Origin: Paragordius varius
Lineage: Eukaryota; Nematomorpha
Assembly: GCA_964247055.1 (NCBI GenBank)
Contig: OZ176050.1
Coordinates: forward strand, 6,138,001-6,202,000
DNA: 64,000 bases
Direction of reading: 5' to 3'
A program made the translations under genes and the position numbers. How positions within the stretch are numbered: position 1 is the stretch's first letter; each line of letters starts with the position of its first letter. Of this stretch, positions 37,819-49,353 are shown piece by piece. The notes below the pieces were generated by a model. It had not been told where the DNA came from. It made no database searches and saw only the letters and a list, made by a program, of their open reading frames with translations.

Positions 37819-38161
37819 TTAAATAATTTGTCTTCCAAATTTTTGAGATGCGTAACATTCTAATATAAAATAAAATAATACTTGTTCTTCTTCTTTAAGT
37901 ATGTCCAAAAAAGCTTTTTCGGTTACTGATTCCAAAATTTTCTCTTTTTTATAAATTCGTCCATTTGCTTCAGAGTTTATTTTTTCTTCAATAACCCTTT
38001 GTTGCTTGTTTACCGCGTTAAACAAATTCACTACACCCCTAAATTATATTGAATTGTAACTTTGTGGCTATTTTTACCATTTTATGATCAAAATCTTTTT
38101 CAGGACCGCAAAATGTTAAAGGGAGAGATTTTTTCAAACGATTTGATTTAACCGAACTCAT
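37819..38161 (-). CDS. RRP15: RRP15-like ribosome biogenesis protein, short
   Basis: Exons 38161-38061 and 38038-37819, separated by a 22 nt intron, give 106 residues. RRP15 proteins are nucleolar and act in pre-60S rRNA processing. The diagnostic core KIATKGVVNLFNAVNKQQ matches the human IATRGVVQLFNAV block; it is followed by a charged helix and an EKAFLDIL segment matching SKKDFIDVL. The start ATG at 38161 precedes a short basic stretch (KSNRLKKS). Human RRP15 is about 280 residues, so this copy keeps little more than the conserved domain; the long acidic N-terminus is missing or lies on an exon I did not find. The splice junction falls inside the conserved core and restores it exactly. Confidence 0.85.
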
Positions 38162-40081
38162 TATTATAATAATATGTTATAAAAAAAATTAACCAAAAAC
38201 CATCAAAAACTTTGGTCAAGTTTTTAACTAAAGTATAAGCGATAATTACGCCGTGTTATGTAAAATTTATATTTCGCAATATATGATCTAGTGATTTCAT
38301 ACTCTAAAAAAAATATATTCTGTAACCCTACGCACAAAACCGGCCTTTCATAAAATATATTTTTTGATAAGAAATATAGGATAGCAATGGTTTTGGTCCT
38401 TAAAAAAGGTATGTAACTGCTCCTTATCACAAAATATCAAAGTTTGAGCACAGCAAAGCTAAGTGCTTTATTCTAACAAAATCATTAAATTATTTCATAA
38501 AATACATCAAAAAACGAAACAAATTTTGAAAAAAATTTATTTTCACATGTGGATTGGATCATGTAAGTTTTGTTAATTTGCTCTCTAAACGGGCTAGTTT
38601 TCTTAAAACTAACACAAACAGGTCGAGATTGCGCGATATAAATATTAGTATATGCTATGTGATATCAACTTTAAATAATTTTTAAAAAATGTATTTTTTC
38701 AGAAATTTAATTTTGAGGAAAATTTTGTTAAAACATACTTCATAATATTTTGAGGCATGGTGGAAACGGTACAAAAAACCTCACTTTTTCTTGACATTTT
38801 ATTTATGGTAAACATTTCTATCGCTTCAGGAAACAAGGTTCGTTTGCTTTCAAATTTTGGTAATTTATCTTAAATTAATTTGAGGAGGATATCTAAATAC
38901 CCCATAGTTTGATATGTTCAAAAAATTACTGAAAGAAACGGGTTTAAGTTTGTGCTTCTATCCTAATGAAAATTATATAAATAAGCCACAATATCTAAAT
39001 TAAATTAAGATCAAAATACTTGGGCGTCATTTTTGTTCTGCAACATTTTGCAAACTATATGTTTACCTGATTCTAAGCCTAAAATTTAGTTTACTTTTTT
39101 ATTAAAATCACATTTATTACAAAAAGGAAATGTGGTATATTTTACTACTAATCATAGTTAGCTTATGCACAGATGTCATGTTGGCTAATTTTTACCTTTG
39201 GGTCTCGGAATAAATAATATCAAGTATTTTGAAAATTACTTTTATTATATTATCGGTATCATTAATGTTATATAAGTGCCAAGCTTTGCCATGGTATTTA
39301 TTTCCATTTTTTTAAAATATTTTTTAAACAGACCTGGAGTATATACCCCAATCGAATCGAAGGCTGAATTGAATGTGCATCTAAGAGTAATTTCAAGTAT
39401 AATTATGTATCTTTAAAAAAATATTTTTAGCCGATTTCGAAATTTAGCATATATGTAGAACTTTTATTGCGCCATCCCGGCATTTTTGCGTATATTTTAA
39501 GAAAATTATTTCATTTTGGAAAGCAAATAATGGAAGTTTTGAGCCCACATCTTAAAATTAAAAATGTTGTTGACTTTTTATATGTAGTGTATTATTTAGT
39601 AATTTTTTGGATTAAGGCGTTTAGCTTTGTTTAAAAAAATTATATAAAAAATGTGATCAAATTTTGCCATTTTCTGATATGGAACATTAAACACAAAAAT
39701 CTAAATAAGTTGTTTTATAATTCGTAGTAGCCAAAACCAAAAGCACCATAGTATTCCTGATACATCATCCTATCAAAATATATATTCATAAAGTTATTTA
39801 ATCACCTAATTTTGAATGCAATTAAAATAATCGTGAATTTTCGATTAAAATCCATTTTTTAACATTTTTTAGTTTTTGAGTGCCGAACATAGCGTGTGGA
39901 CACCCATGCTATAGAAGTTAGGGTCTCATATCGAATACACGCATAAAATGGCTATTTTTTGGCCACTTTGTAAAATCCAATTCAATATAAAAATCATAGA
40001 TATTAAGAGTTGCTGGTACATAAAAAAGGAGCAGAGCTATGTGAACGAACATTATTCTAAAATATATGACCATAGCAAGAA
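38162..40081. other. Gene-free stretch with an old TTAA MITE
   Basis: No coding exon recognised. A 68-residue minus-strand frame (38224-38430) has no motif. The TTAA MITE copy D lies at about 38875-39393; the rest is AT-rich. Confidence 0.5.
38875..39393 (+). mobile_element. TTAA-flanked MITE, copy D (degenerate)
   Basis: Recognisable by GGATATCTAAATACCCCATAG, TTGTGCTTCTATCCTAATG, the GCCATGGTATTTATTTCC block and CAGACCTGGAGTATATACC in family order. Ends have decayed, so the borders are approximate and the TTAA sites are not certain. It is the oldest-looking of the six copies. Confidence 0.65.
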
Positions 40082-40240
40082 GTAAATGATCGTCTTTGTG
40101 TAAAGGCTAGCCATTGTGTCCGTATAAAAGCTGTCTGTAATATTTGCGATCCTGCCAGGTGTTATCATTACTGTTGGAAACACTTAATTCATACCAAATC
40201 TTTACTCCAAGGTGTTACCATATTAAATGTGACAAATTAG
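40082..40240 (+). pseudogene. Cys/His-rich C-terminal fragment, possibly piggyBac transposase
   Basis: A frame ending at TAG (40238-40240) has six Cys with spacings of 5, 6, 2, 4 and 3 residues, followed by two His (CNIC..CYHYC..H). This resembles the C-terminal Cys-rich domain of piggyBac transposases, whose TTAA target matches the MITEs in this window. No upstream transposase domain was found, so it may be a remnant or a different zinc-binding fragment. Confidence 0.3.
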
Positions 40241-40414
40241 CCACACTATCCATAATTTTATAATGTTTTTTGTAAACGATAAAATAATTCTCGACAATAT
40301 TACAAATTAGAACACAATAAAAAACTATTTCTCAACATGATCGGGGTTGTTTAAAACTAAATATATCATTTATTTTATCAATTCGAATATAGATATCACA
40401 ATCCTTACAAAAAT

Positions 40415-41293
40415 TTAATCAATAATATTTTTGGCAGTTTTATCTACAGATTGGTTATTTACAGCAGTCGATAATGATAATTCGTGACTGATATATTTTA
40501 GAAATTCCTCACAATAATGATTTATCTTTTTAAATTGAGATTCTGTAAGATCCATAGTAGTCTCTTTATATAAGTCCGGCAAAATGGCAAATAAACGTAA
40601 TAAATGCCTTAGTCCCAAAAACGTTGAAGGCTTTATCAAATTTATCTGGGATTTTAATGGTAAATCGTCATTGATATCCATAGAGTCGGTTTCAAGTACC
40701 GTACTTACGTGTTTATTGTAGAGAGACCGTTCTGGTTTATACAAAAGTTTTGGGGCCAGTAATTTATCAAAGTAGGCTATAATAGCCCGACTAAATTCGA
40801 GTCTTGATTCGCGTTCCACCAAATAATGCTTAATAAGAAGCCTTTCAAAACTAGGCTTCGTAGATGTAACCGATTCAGAATCCGAAAGGGCTAAAAGGTG
40901 ATTATATATATCATTAGATAGAGCATCCATACATTTGGATATATCTGCTTTGGGATAGGTACTTACAGCATTAGTCAAGTCACTCATGAGATTCGTTAGA
41001 ATGTATGATTCAATAATTTGCTCAACGTTATTTTTAAGAGAAAATTTTTCGAATTCTTCTTCGGATAAATCAAATTTTTTAATACTTTTACCCAAATTTA
41101 TATCGACATAATCTTTAGCCAATAATTCTTTAAGATTTTCTGGGATTTCATAGCTGAGTGTCGTTTTAGCGATTTGACTTCCTGGACTGTCAACTTTAAC
41201 TTCTTAAATTTAGGAAAATCAAGAACCTTTTTCATCTGGCGCTGCATGACGGCCTGAAGGCTTGCGTTTTGCTAAAATTCTTTTGCTACTCAT
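40415..41293 (-). CDS. MRG-domain protein without chromodomain (MRG15 paralog)
   Basis: Exons 41293-41227 and 41202-40415, with a 24 nt intron, give 284 residues. The first ~40 residues are basic and low-complexity, then an MRG domain follows: a YEIPENLKELLAKDY segment (the LPxxLKxxLxDDW entry of MRG15), YFDKLLAPKLLYKPER (matching YFNVMLGTQLLYKFER), GLRHLLRLFAILPDL (matching GAEHLLRLFVRI) and EEFLKYISHEL. MRG domains anchor MRG15-type proteins in NuA4/TIP60 acetyltransferase and Sin3 deacetylase complexes. The chromo-barrel is absent, as in the mammalian MRGX/MORF4L2, but that copy arose separately. It is divergent from the full-length MRG15, with start codons 98 bp apart, and is considerably diverged in sequence, so it is an old duplicate. 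Confidence 0.85.
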
Positions 41294-41391
41294 GGTTCTT
41301 TTTCAAAATGTAACCAATAGCTTAGTAATTCATGCAATGAAACATGTGAGTTAATAATTTGAATTTAAAAATTACTTTGTTTTATAACCAA
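41294..41391. promoter_or_regulatory. 98 bp bidirectional promoter between two MRG genes
   Basis: The whole interval between the start codons. It contains one CCAAT box (41314-41318) and a second CCAA next to the MRG15 ATG. No TATA box is distinguishable in AT-rich DNA. Confidence 0.55.
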
Positions 41392-41695
41392 ATGGAAACT
41401 TTTGAAGTTGGAGAAACTATTTTTTGTTATCATGGACCTTTAATATACGAGGCTAAAGTAAATATTTGAAATACTAATTTCAGATTATAAAGTTAAATGA
41501 AAAATTACCAATGAACGAAAAACGATATTATGTACATTACAATGGATGGAATAAAAGGTTCAGAAAATTAATTAAAAAACAAAATATATAAAAGGCTAAT
41601 ATTTTTATATAAAATATATTTCCATTTTGATTTTTCATATCCTATCGGTTCTGGTTCCCAAATTATAATTAATGATTAAAATGGGGTAGTAGTTT

Positions 41696-41735
<40 letters not shown>

Positions 41736-44700
41736 TCAAATCAAATAGGTACAAATATGAAAATATTAATCTTTTCCTTTTGTTTATGTTAACAGTCATT
41801 CTATATGCCAAATATTTTAAATAAAAACTATTTTTGTTTTATAGTTGGGATGAATGGGTTGATAACAATCGAATGCTTAAACACAACGCCGAAAATATTA
41901 ATCTACAGAAAGAACTTAAATATTTGATTAATACGTATATTCTATATTTCTACGTTTAGCAAAAAGGAGAAAGCTGAAACATTAAATACAAAACCAATTA
42001 GTAAATTTGGAAGTTTAACTCCTATTGAAAGCGACATAAAAGTAAAATTATTTATTTATTTTTTAATTTGCTAGAAAAACTCCAAGATTCATTCCAAAAT
42101 TAAGGATAACACGCTGTCAAAAAATGATATTAGCATAAAATCCGAAATCAAAAACAAAAAGATTACCACCGTACATGAGACTTGTTAGTAAAATTTTATT
42201 TTTTTCCATTTGTTATAATATATATTTTATTATTAGGAAAAATTAATTAAGTATGTTAATTTTTAACTTATAAACCTTAATTTTATATCAATATAGCACA
42301 AATTTTAGTAGATGTGAAACTTGTCATGGATAACCTTAACCAGCCATCCCAAACTCTTAATCATACGGTTTTATTGTAATTTAAAATAATTTATTTATTT
42401 TTTTGCATTAAGTGGAAAACCTCCAAGGACATTATGCGCCTCATGACCCTTTATATGAATTTTTTTATTAAATTAATGACCTTACTTTTTTATTCGCGAT
42501 GACATATTGGGGTAGTTTTATAATCCAGAGATCAATCTCATAAATTATATACTGTTTTGAAAATAATTTTATTTAAAATTTAATTATCATTGTTCTCTTC
42601 TTATATTTTAATATTTTTTTAAAAACTAGTAAGATTTTAAAAGGTTTTGAAAACAGTTATAACTCAAAAATTATGGCCATATATAAATATCAGAAATGTG
42701 CACGATGAGCATCATTATATTATTATTTTTGGGCCATGTTAATTAAAAAACTTATTATGAGGGGCGAGTATGCTTATTTATTAGATGTCAAAATCTTAAA
42801 AAATAAACAATCTTTTTAATATATTTCATTAGCACTTCAAGAGTGTCCTTGACCACTTTAAGTTGGTCCTTGAACATTTCAGTTGGTCCTTGAACACTTG
42901 AAGTTGGTCCTTAATTTTAAAATATTGTTTTACACCATTATTTTTGCATGTATTATCTTATTATTTTTTACCTAATTTTCTTTATTTATTATATATTTAT
43001 ACATTAAAAATCAAAAATTTTTATTCAAAAAAACTTTTTTGTTTCATACTAATTTTTTTCCAATTTAACAAAATTATTAACTTTTAAAGGTTTTAATAAA
43101 AAAAATCAAAATAATAACCCAGAAACTTATATATTTTTTAATTACGTGTTAAAATCTTATAAATATCCAAAATAATTTTACTAAATAAAGAATACGGTTT
43201 CTCAATAATTAAAAGTTGATATTGATTTGATATTTATGTTAAATAATAGAAAATAAGTTAAATACCATAAAATAGATGAATGATATACTATTGATTGATA
43301 AAAGTTAAAAACAAAACAAAATAGTCTAAGGACCAACTTGAACTGTTCAAGGGCCAACTTGAGGTGGTTAAAGACCAACTTGAAATGTTCAAAGACCAAC
43401 TTGAAGTGTTCAAGGACATTCTTGAAGTGAAAATGGTATATATTGATAAATGTATCCTTAATGCTGTGACTTTAATTTTTTTAAGCAATAAACTGAGAAT
43501 AAAAAATTGTGCGAATCAAAAGATTTATACCATTCCATGCGATTATAAAATTATACTTAAAATTATCGTCCAATTTTTGCTTAAAGCGGGGTGCGTATTA
43601 TACAGTGTGTTAATAAAAATCTAGCGAATTAAAAGGAAGCTCTTTTATGATCATCAATGAAAAAATATTGAATTTAATTGCGCTTATGCCTCAAAGACAT
43701 GAATTTTTATTAAAATTTTACTTTGTTAGATGAATTTATCATTTTTTTTCAACACATTCTCGACCGTTTTTTTGTGATCCATGTTATTTTTGCGGTGGGT
43801 AGATTTAAACACAGGGTTAATCAGATCATTGGTTCATTTATAAGGGAAAATGTAAATGGTCATTTATGAATATAATTTTACATAGGGTGGGCTCAAGCCC
43901 AAAGCTAATTTTAAAAAAGTATGAAAATTTATAAGTCGATAGATTTGGTACCAGTATTAATTACATATAGTCCTACACGTTTTCCGAAATAATGGTCTAT
44001 AAACATTTTTTGGGGAGAGGTGGGATTAAATGAGAAATCAATCAAAAAGTTAATGAAATTTGAATGAATCTCCAGACCTTTCTCAATTGCTTTAATGATA
44101 AATTTTTTTATATAAAATAAAATATTTTAAACATTTATAGCTGTATAATCCAGACATTGATTATCATAACTTAAGTAATCAAGTAAGGGAAAAGTTTTAT
44201 TTAAGACTTCATTTACCCAAAAACTTGCAAGCCTACCTTCTAAATGATTGGGATTTTGTGACTCAACAACAAAAAGTTTATTTCCTTAATTATTATTATT
44301 TTTTAATCTATTTTTTTTTTCATTTTTCTTGATTCATAATGTTTGTTTTATAGTTAATTAGATTACCTGCGCGTATTACTGTGGAAAACATTTTAGATAC
44401 TTTTATTGAATATACCAATTCTGATAACGGGAACAATATTTTAAAGTTGGTTTGTTATATGTTCATTTTCTATATTTTTATATAATTTCTATTTGAATTT
44501 TTTGGAAAATTTTTTTAGACAAAATTCATTAGATTATACAAACCGTATGAAACAATATTTTAACACATTGTTGGGATGTCAACTATTATATAGCTTTGAA
44601 AGACCCCAGTATGCTGATGTAAAATTAATTTTATATCAATTTGAAAAATATTAAATTTTAATTTATAATTATTTTTGAAGATTTTAGATTGTATATCTGA

Positions 44701-45754
44701 TGACCAATCCAATGATCATTTTAAAGGAAAATTTGAAAAAAATACTATTTCATCCCCAAATAAATTTACCTTTATATATGGTGGAGCGCATTTATTACGC
44801 CTGATTGGTTTGTAGTTTTATTTTCTATGATAATAAGAATATGAAATTTCTTTATTATAAAAATGCTTTTTTAAAGTTAATTTAAAATTGTTGGATGAAT
44901 TGTATATAAAATCTTTATTAGAACCCGTAAAAATCTAAAATTATCCTTTCTTGACGAATTTAACCATAATAAAAAGGTCATATGATTTTTTTATCAAAAT
45001 AATTTTCAATTAGTTTTTAGGTTAACAGATTAATGTAAATAGTAATCCGCACATTATAAAAAGCGGTTTAAATACTACATAATAAACGCTTTATATTTAT
45101 TTTATTTTAAAAATTCCTTAATGGATTTCGCATCTAGTTTTGATCTTTGATTTTAGCACTGCTGTTAGAACGGATAGAATCATATGCAATGGACCAAAAA
45201 AGTGCAAAGCAATTTGTTTCTACTTTTGATCAATTTACACGGTTAAAAGATTTATAGTATAATTATATTTATATACCATTTATACTTCAAATTCACCCTT
45301 GAACAATTGAAATTTACCCTAAAATAAATGAAGTGATTTTTAAGAGTAAATATTATATTTTTTTATATTATTAAAAAATGAAATTTTGTTTAAAATTAAA
45401 ATAATACTGAGAAAATAATAAACTATGCTATAAAGATATATTTTTATTAATGATGATTATGTTAGCCCGAAAACATATAATTTATTTTTAGGGTGAATTT
45501 GAATTGTTCGAGGGGAAATTTGAATTGTTCAAGGGTGAATTTGAGTTGTAAATGGTATATCATGTCAAATATTATGATAATATTTTAAAAATTTATTAAA
45601 ATGTTTTTAAAAAATTATTTTATTAATATTAAAATTTGTATAAAAAAATATATATAATTTTAATAGATTTTTATCCGTCAATGAATGCAGTTTACTCAAC
45701 ACGCCTCTTGAATATGAATGCGCTACCTCAGATTATTATCGAAAAATTATTTAG
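41392..45754 (+). CDS. MORF4L1: MRG15 / mortality factor 4-like chromatin protein, complete, 12 exons
   Basis: Subunit of NuA4/TIP60 and Sin3 complexes that reads methylated H3K36. Exons: 41392-41457, 41484-41557, 41845-41934, 41960-42041, 42075-42183, 42297-42367, 44141-44275, 44354-44445, 44519-44618, 44681-44807, 45157-45241, 45667-45754. They give 372 residues and close in frame. The chromo-barrel occupies about residues 1-70, with cage aromatics in FCYHGPLIYEAK and YNGWNKSWDEWV. A Lys/Ser-rich linker follows, then the MRG domain (LPKNLQAYLLNDWDF, YFNTLLGCQLLYSFERPQYADIL, GGAHLLRL, and a YYRKII end). The linker exon 42297-42367 is the least certain, supported by phase only. Introns of 26, 25 and 33 nt occur at the 5' end; the 1.8 kb intron holds a MITE and a satellite remnant, and the last intron holds another MITE. 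Confidence 0.95.
41699..41733. repeat. (TA)n microsatellite
   Basis: TA run in the second MRG15 intron. Confidence 0.85.
42820..43442. mobile_element. ~620 bp MITE with terminal minisatellite, copy 2
   Basis: Same family as 16235-16883: AGCACTTCAAGAGTGTCC at the left, CTTGAAGTGAAAATGGTATA at the right. Both ends carry AAGTTGGTCCTTGAACA-type units, inverted relative to each other. It lies in the large MRG15 intron. The frames across it are repeat artefacts. Confidence 0.75.
43830..44075 (+). repeat. Satellite monomers in MRG15 intron
   Basis: ACATAGGGTGGGCTC...AAAGCTAATT and GTCCTACACGTTTTCCGAAAT match the unit of the 17.7-22.7 kb array in order and spacing. About one and a half diverged units. 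Confidence 0.6.
45271..45560. mobile_element. 290 bp MITE related to the minisatellite-ended family
   Basis: Ends ATATACCATTTATACTTCAAAT and the complement of TTTGAGTTGTAAATGGTATAT. Subterminal units read AATTCACCCTTGAACAATTG, a variant of the CTTGAACA unit of the longer family. It sits in the last MRG15 intron. Confidence 0.7.
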
Positions 45755-48310
45755 TTATATATATAAATTATTATTTAATATTCAAAAAAATATCTATATA
45801 AATAGTTTTTTAAAAGACTACTATTAATCCACATATAAAATAGCATATTTAAGAATGTGAGTATAGACTTGTTTTGGGGGCGGCCTTTGATACGCTTATG
45901 TATTTAATCAATTTTTTGCGATAAAGTGTTATAGTTTAAGATTTACCGTTATAAAAGCATATAAAATTGGCAATGTTCTGGTTTTTAAGGATTATACTTG
46001 TTATGTTTATTTTACATTTTCCGTACTTTTTAAAAAAAATAAACAAAATTTATATATAAACCTAATTATTTTTATGATCGTCGAAATATATTTATATTCA
46101 GTAGAATATAGTTAGAAAATTAAGATTATAATCCGGTTATTTTCTATATCGGACATAAATCAATTAGATCTTAACAACCGGTCCAAAAGATCTTTAACTA
46201 AAATCTATAAATTATAGTATAATATGTTACTAATATTTCCTGTTCATCATTCAATATTTTAAATTAAGGAATTAATTCGTTGTTCTTCAATCAAGATGAT
46301 TAATAATTAATTAGTGTTTAATTTCCATTTTAATTGACAAATTATTATTGCTCATAAATATAGTCTTTGTAATAACTTCTTAATTAATATTGTAAACTTC
46401 ATTATATAATTTAATTGACGTTCAATACTTTTTATTTATACCTAATTTTTCATTCAAGAACGACATATTTCCATTCAATAACTAATCAAAACACACATAA
46501 AAACCTAATTAGTCATTTGGTAGGAGCAGTGTAACAAGCTTTTCCGGCTCCCTATGCATAAAATAGCCCCCCATTTTTGTAAATGTTGTCAAAAAATTAA
46601 AAAAACTTGAAAAAATCTTAATAGGCGCCCTTTAGTTTATGACACCCTGGGCATGTGTAAAAGCCTTCCACCTTCCACTTAACCAATGATGAAAGGTCTA
46701 ATTACAACACACAAAAATGTGAGATTAAATTTTGAAGAGATATCTTTAAGCAAAAATTATAATGTTCAAAGACCAACTTAAAGTCTATAGAGATCAATTC
46801 ATAGTGTCCATTTACCAAATATTTCAACATGTTTAAAAAAACTCGTCGCTAATCTAGGAATTAAGTATATTAAACTTTAATTAAAAGGCCGGGATAAATC
46901 ATAATTAAAATTTAAAACATTTTTGGCCTAAATTTTGAATTTAAATAGATAAGAATATATATATATATATTTAAACAATGAAAAAGACAGGTTTAATTTA
47001 GTTCTTGAATAAACCCCCATATCGCATAGGATAAAAAGGGACTGCCGAAGATTATTTTACAAAAGCTATACATATACCCAGTTATTTTTCCCGCTATTAA
47101 CAACGTATCATGGTTTTAAAATGTTATCAAAGGTTAAATAATCCATTGAATTCGAATTAAGATTTCATTTATATTAGCGCAGTGCCTAACGAATTTTTTG
47201 ATTTATATGTTAGGCCTCACGTCCTTTAAGAATCATTTAAATTTCCAAGTCTCTAAAAATTGTGCTTTAAGCCATCGGAAATGGAACAGTTTGAGTCTAA
47301 TTATGTAAATGAGTACATCATTTCGGAACGCGCAGATTGGAAAAGCGCCTCTTTGAATTAGAGCCTGGAAGCTGACTTCTTGTGAAAAGTGGTTAATAGC
47401 AAAATAAATTCTTAAAAAATAATTACCAAGAGAAATTAAGCCTCCCCAATTGATAGTCAGAAAAGCTTAAAAATGATATGTAACATTTTAAAACGGTGAA
47501 ACTAAAATTTGTGGTTAGTAAAATTTAAGCCCCCTATTACAATAAAAAGGAAATGAAAACCACTTTCTTAACAAAATTCTTAAGTTTTAAAATTTATTTA
47601 CCCATAATATTGTTTAATATAAAATATAACCGGTGAGCCGTAAAATTTGCTATCATTAAAGCGGACAGCTGCAGGTAAGAAGTATCCAAATATCAAAATT
47701 CCACTTCCTATACTTAATTTCTACCATTAAACCTTATTCTAGATTTTAAAATAAAATATTATAATCATTATATATATGGTGATGTTTTTTAATCATTTTA
47801 GTATATCCTGAATAAACAACGAAAAAAACTTGGGGTAATAACACAGTTGCAAAAAATTATTTATAATAGACCGGCATCAAACCAAGAGCGCAAATTATGC
47901 AACTTTTGTTTTGTTAATTAAACTTTGACATTTGAGTTTATATATATAAATGTTAGAATGTTAGCGCAGCAATTTTTCATTACATTTTTTAATGTGCCAT
48001 AAATAAAAAAAAGGTATCAAACCGCAAGAGTATTACAAATTTTCAACTTTAATTTGAATGCTTTTTTAATTTTTGTAAATTGTTCGTGAATTTTTTCAAA
48101 ATAGGTGTAGGGTAATCAATGATTCGGCATAATTAGATATATTTACCATAAATCAAATGTAATCGCTTAAAGTTGTATCATCCCATATTTTTGTGAAAAT
48201 AAAAATGATTTATCATCATAGTTAGTCAATTAATTTTTGCTGAAATCATTAATAACATTTAAAGTTATTATAAATAACATTTTCCCGCATAACATCTTAA
48301 TATTGTTGAA
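45755..48310. other. Gene-free intergenic stretch
   Basis: No coding exon recognised. A GACCAACTTAAAGT fragment near 46760 is a remnant of the minisatellite-ended MITE, and GGGGGCGGCC near 45880 and TTAGAGCCTGGAAGC near 47360 are weak echoes of the satellite unit. Confidence 0.45.
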
Positions 48311-49167
48311 ATGAAATACTTTGGAATATTATTGACCATTTTTTTGGTTGCTTTTGCCCTAATAGTGCCAAATAGTGCAGGTTTTAAACTGTTAAATTAT
48401 TTTAGATGAATATCAAGTTTGCAAGGGACGAAAAGCAGGTAAGAGGTCAAAATAAAATCAAAATGTTAAAATAAATCGTTTTTAACTCTTATTTTTATAT
48501 TTTAGATGGAGCCTATTTCGAATGCCGGAGACAAAGTTAAAATTATAAATTTATATATGATTCAGGCGATAGGAGTCAAGTGATGTGCAAGGCTGGAAAA
48601 AGTATACATTTATTTTTTATCAATTTTTTATTTTGGTATGCAATGAGGTTAGTTGCATTCTGAGAAAGGAAGCGGTCAAAGCTTTAAAAAAATAAATAAA
48701 ATATCTTTGATTATATGCCATTTCTATATATTTATGTTAAAATAATAATTTGTATTCTCGTAAAATTTATTGAATTCAAACTATATCCAAAATTTTCGAT
48801 ACATGAGAGTATCTTTTTCAATGGATTTACTAAAATAAAACAAAATATTTTGTTTTATTTTAGTAAATCCATTGAAAAAGATACTCTCATGTATCGAAAA
48901 TTTTGGATATAGTTTGAATTCAATAAATTTTACGAGGATACAAATTATTATTTTAACATAAAATATTCGTTCTCGTTGACAATATCTATATATTTATACC
49001 TGACTCGTGTAATTATTATTTTGTTATTATATAGTGGGTCCACCTACGGTTGGAACGCATCCAAGTAATATCATAATTTTAACATTTCAATAAAAATTAT
49101 TAAAAATTAATTGCTATATTCACATTTTGTAGGTATGCATCAAGCCATGCTAACCCTAAATGTTTAA
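48311..49167 (+). CDS. Small predicted secreted Cys-containing protein, 6 exons
   Basis: Not a recognised family. Exons: 48311-48380, 48406-48438, 48506-48535, 48566-48601, 49035-49064, 49133-49167, giving about 77 residues. It starts with a strong signal peptide (Met-Lys, a hydrophobic core FGILLTIFLVAFALIV, and cleavage likely after PNSA). The mature part begins DEYQVCKGRKADGAYFEC and contains MCKAGK, so it has three Cys, then a Pro/Met-rich tail. The second and third exons show a loose chitin-binding-like spacing, which is not enough for a call. Evidence for a gene is the exact phase continuity through six exons and five GT..AG introns, of which 25 and 30 nt ones fit the local pattern. A 432 bp intron holds a large palindrome. 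It may be a lineage-specific secreted protein; expression is unproven. Confidence 0.5.
48731..48962. repeat. Near-perfect 232 bp palindrome
   Basis: Arms 48731-48846 and 48847-48962 meet at ACAAAATATTTTGT with no spacer. I see only one or two mismatches. It begins TTTATGTTAAAATAATAA and is flanked by TA on both sides. It looks like a minimal fold-back or MITE; age must be low given the arm identity. Confidence 0.85.
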
Positions 49168-49202
49168 TGACTCATATGAATATGCCTCAAATTTCATATA
49201 TA

Positions 49203-49241
49203 TGAATATATATATATATATATATAGATAGATAGATAGAT
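49203..49241. repeat. (TA)n(GATA)n compound microsatellite
   Basis: A TA run followed by AGATAGATAGATAGAT just downstream of the small secreted-protein gene. Confidence 0.75.
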
Positions 49242-49353
49242 TCAAAAATTAGTTAACATAGCCTATGCTAAAAATTAATTTATTATGCTTGTGGTAAATA
49301 AATTTAATTTATAAATTCATATTGTCATTTTGATAAAAAAATAAGGTGATTTG

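Noticed and set aside
43202-43624. Overlapping Leu/Lys-rich frames on both strands
   Set aside because: Produced by the minisatellite units of the MITE at 42820-43442.
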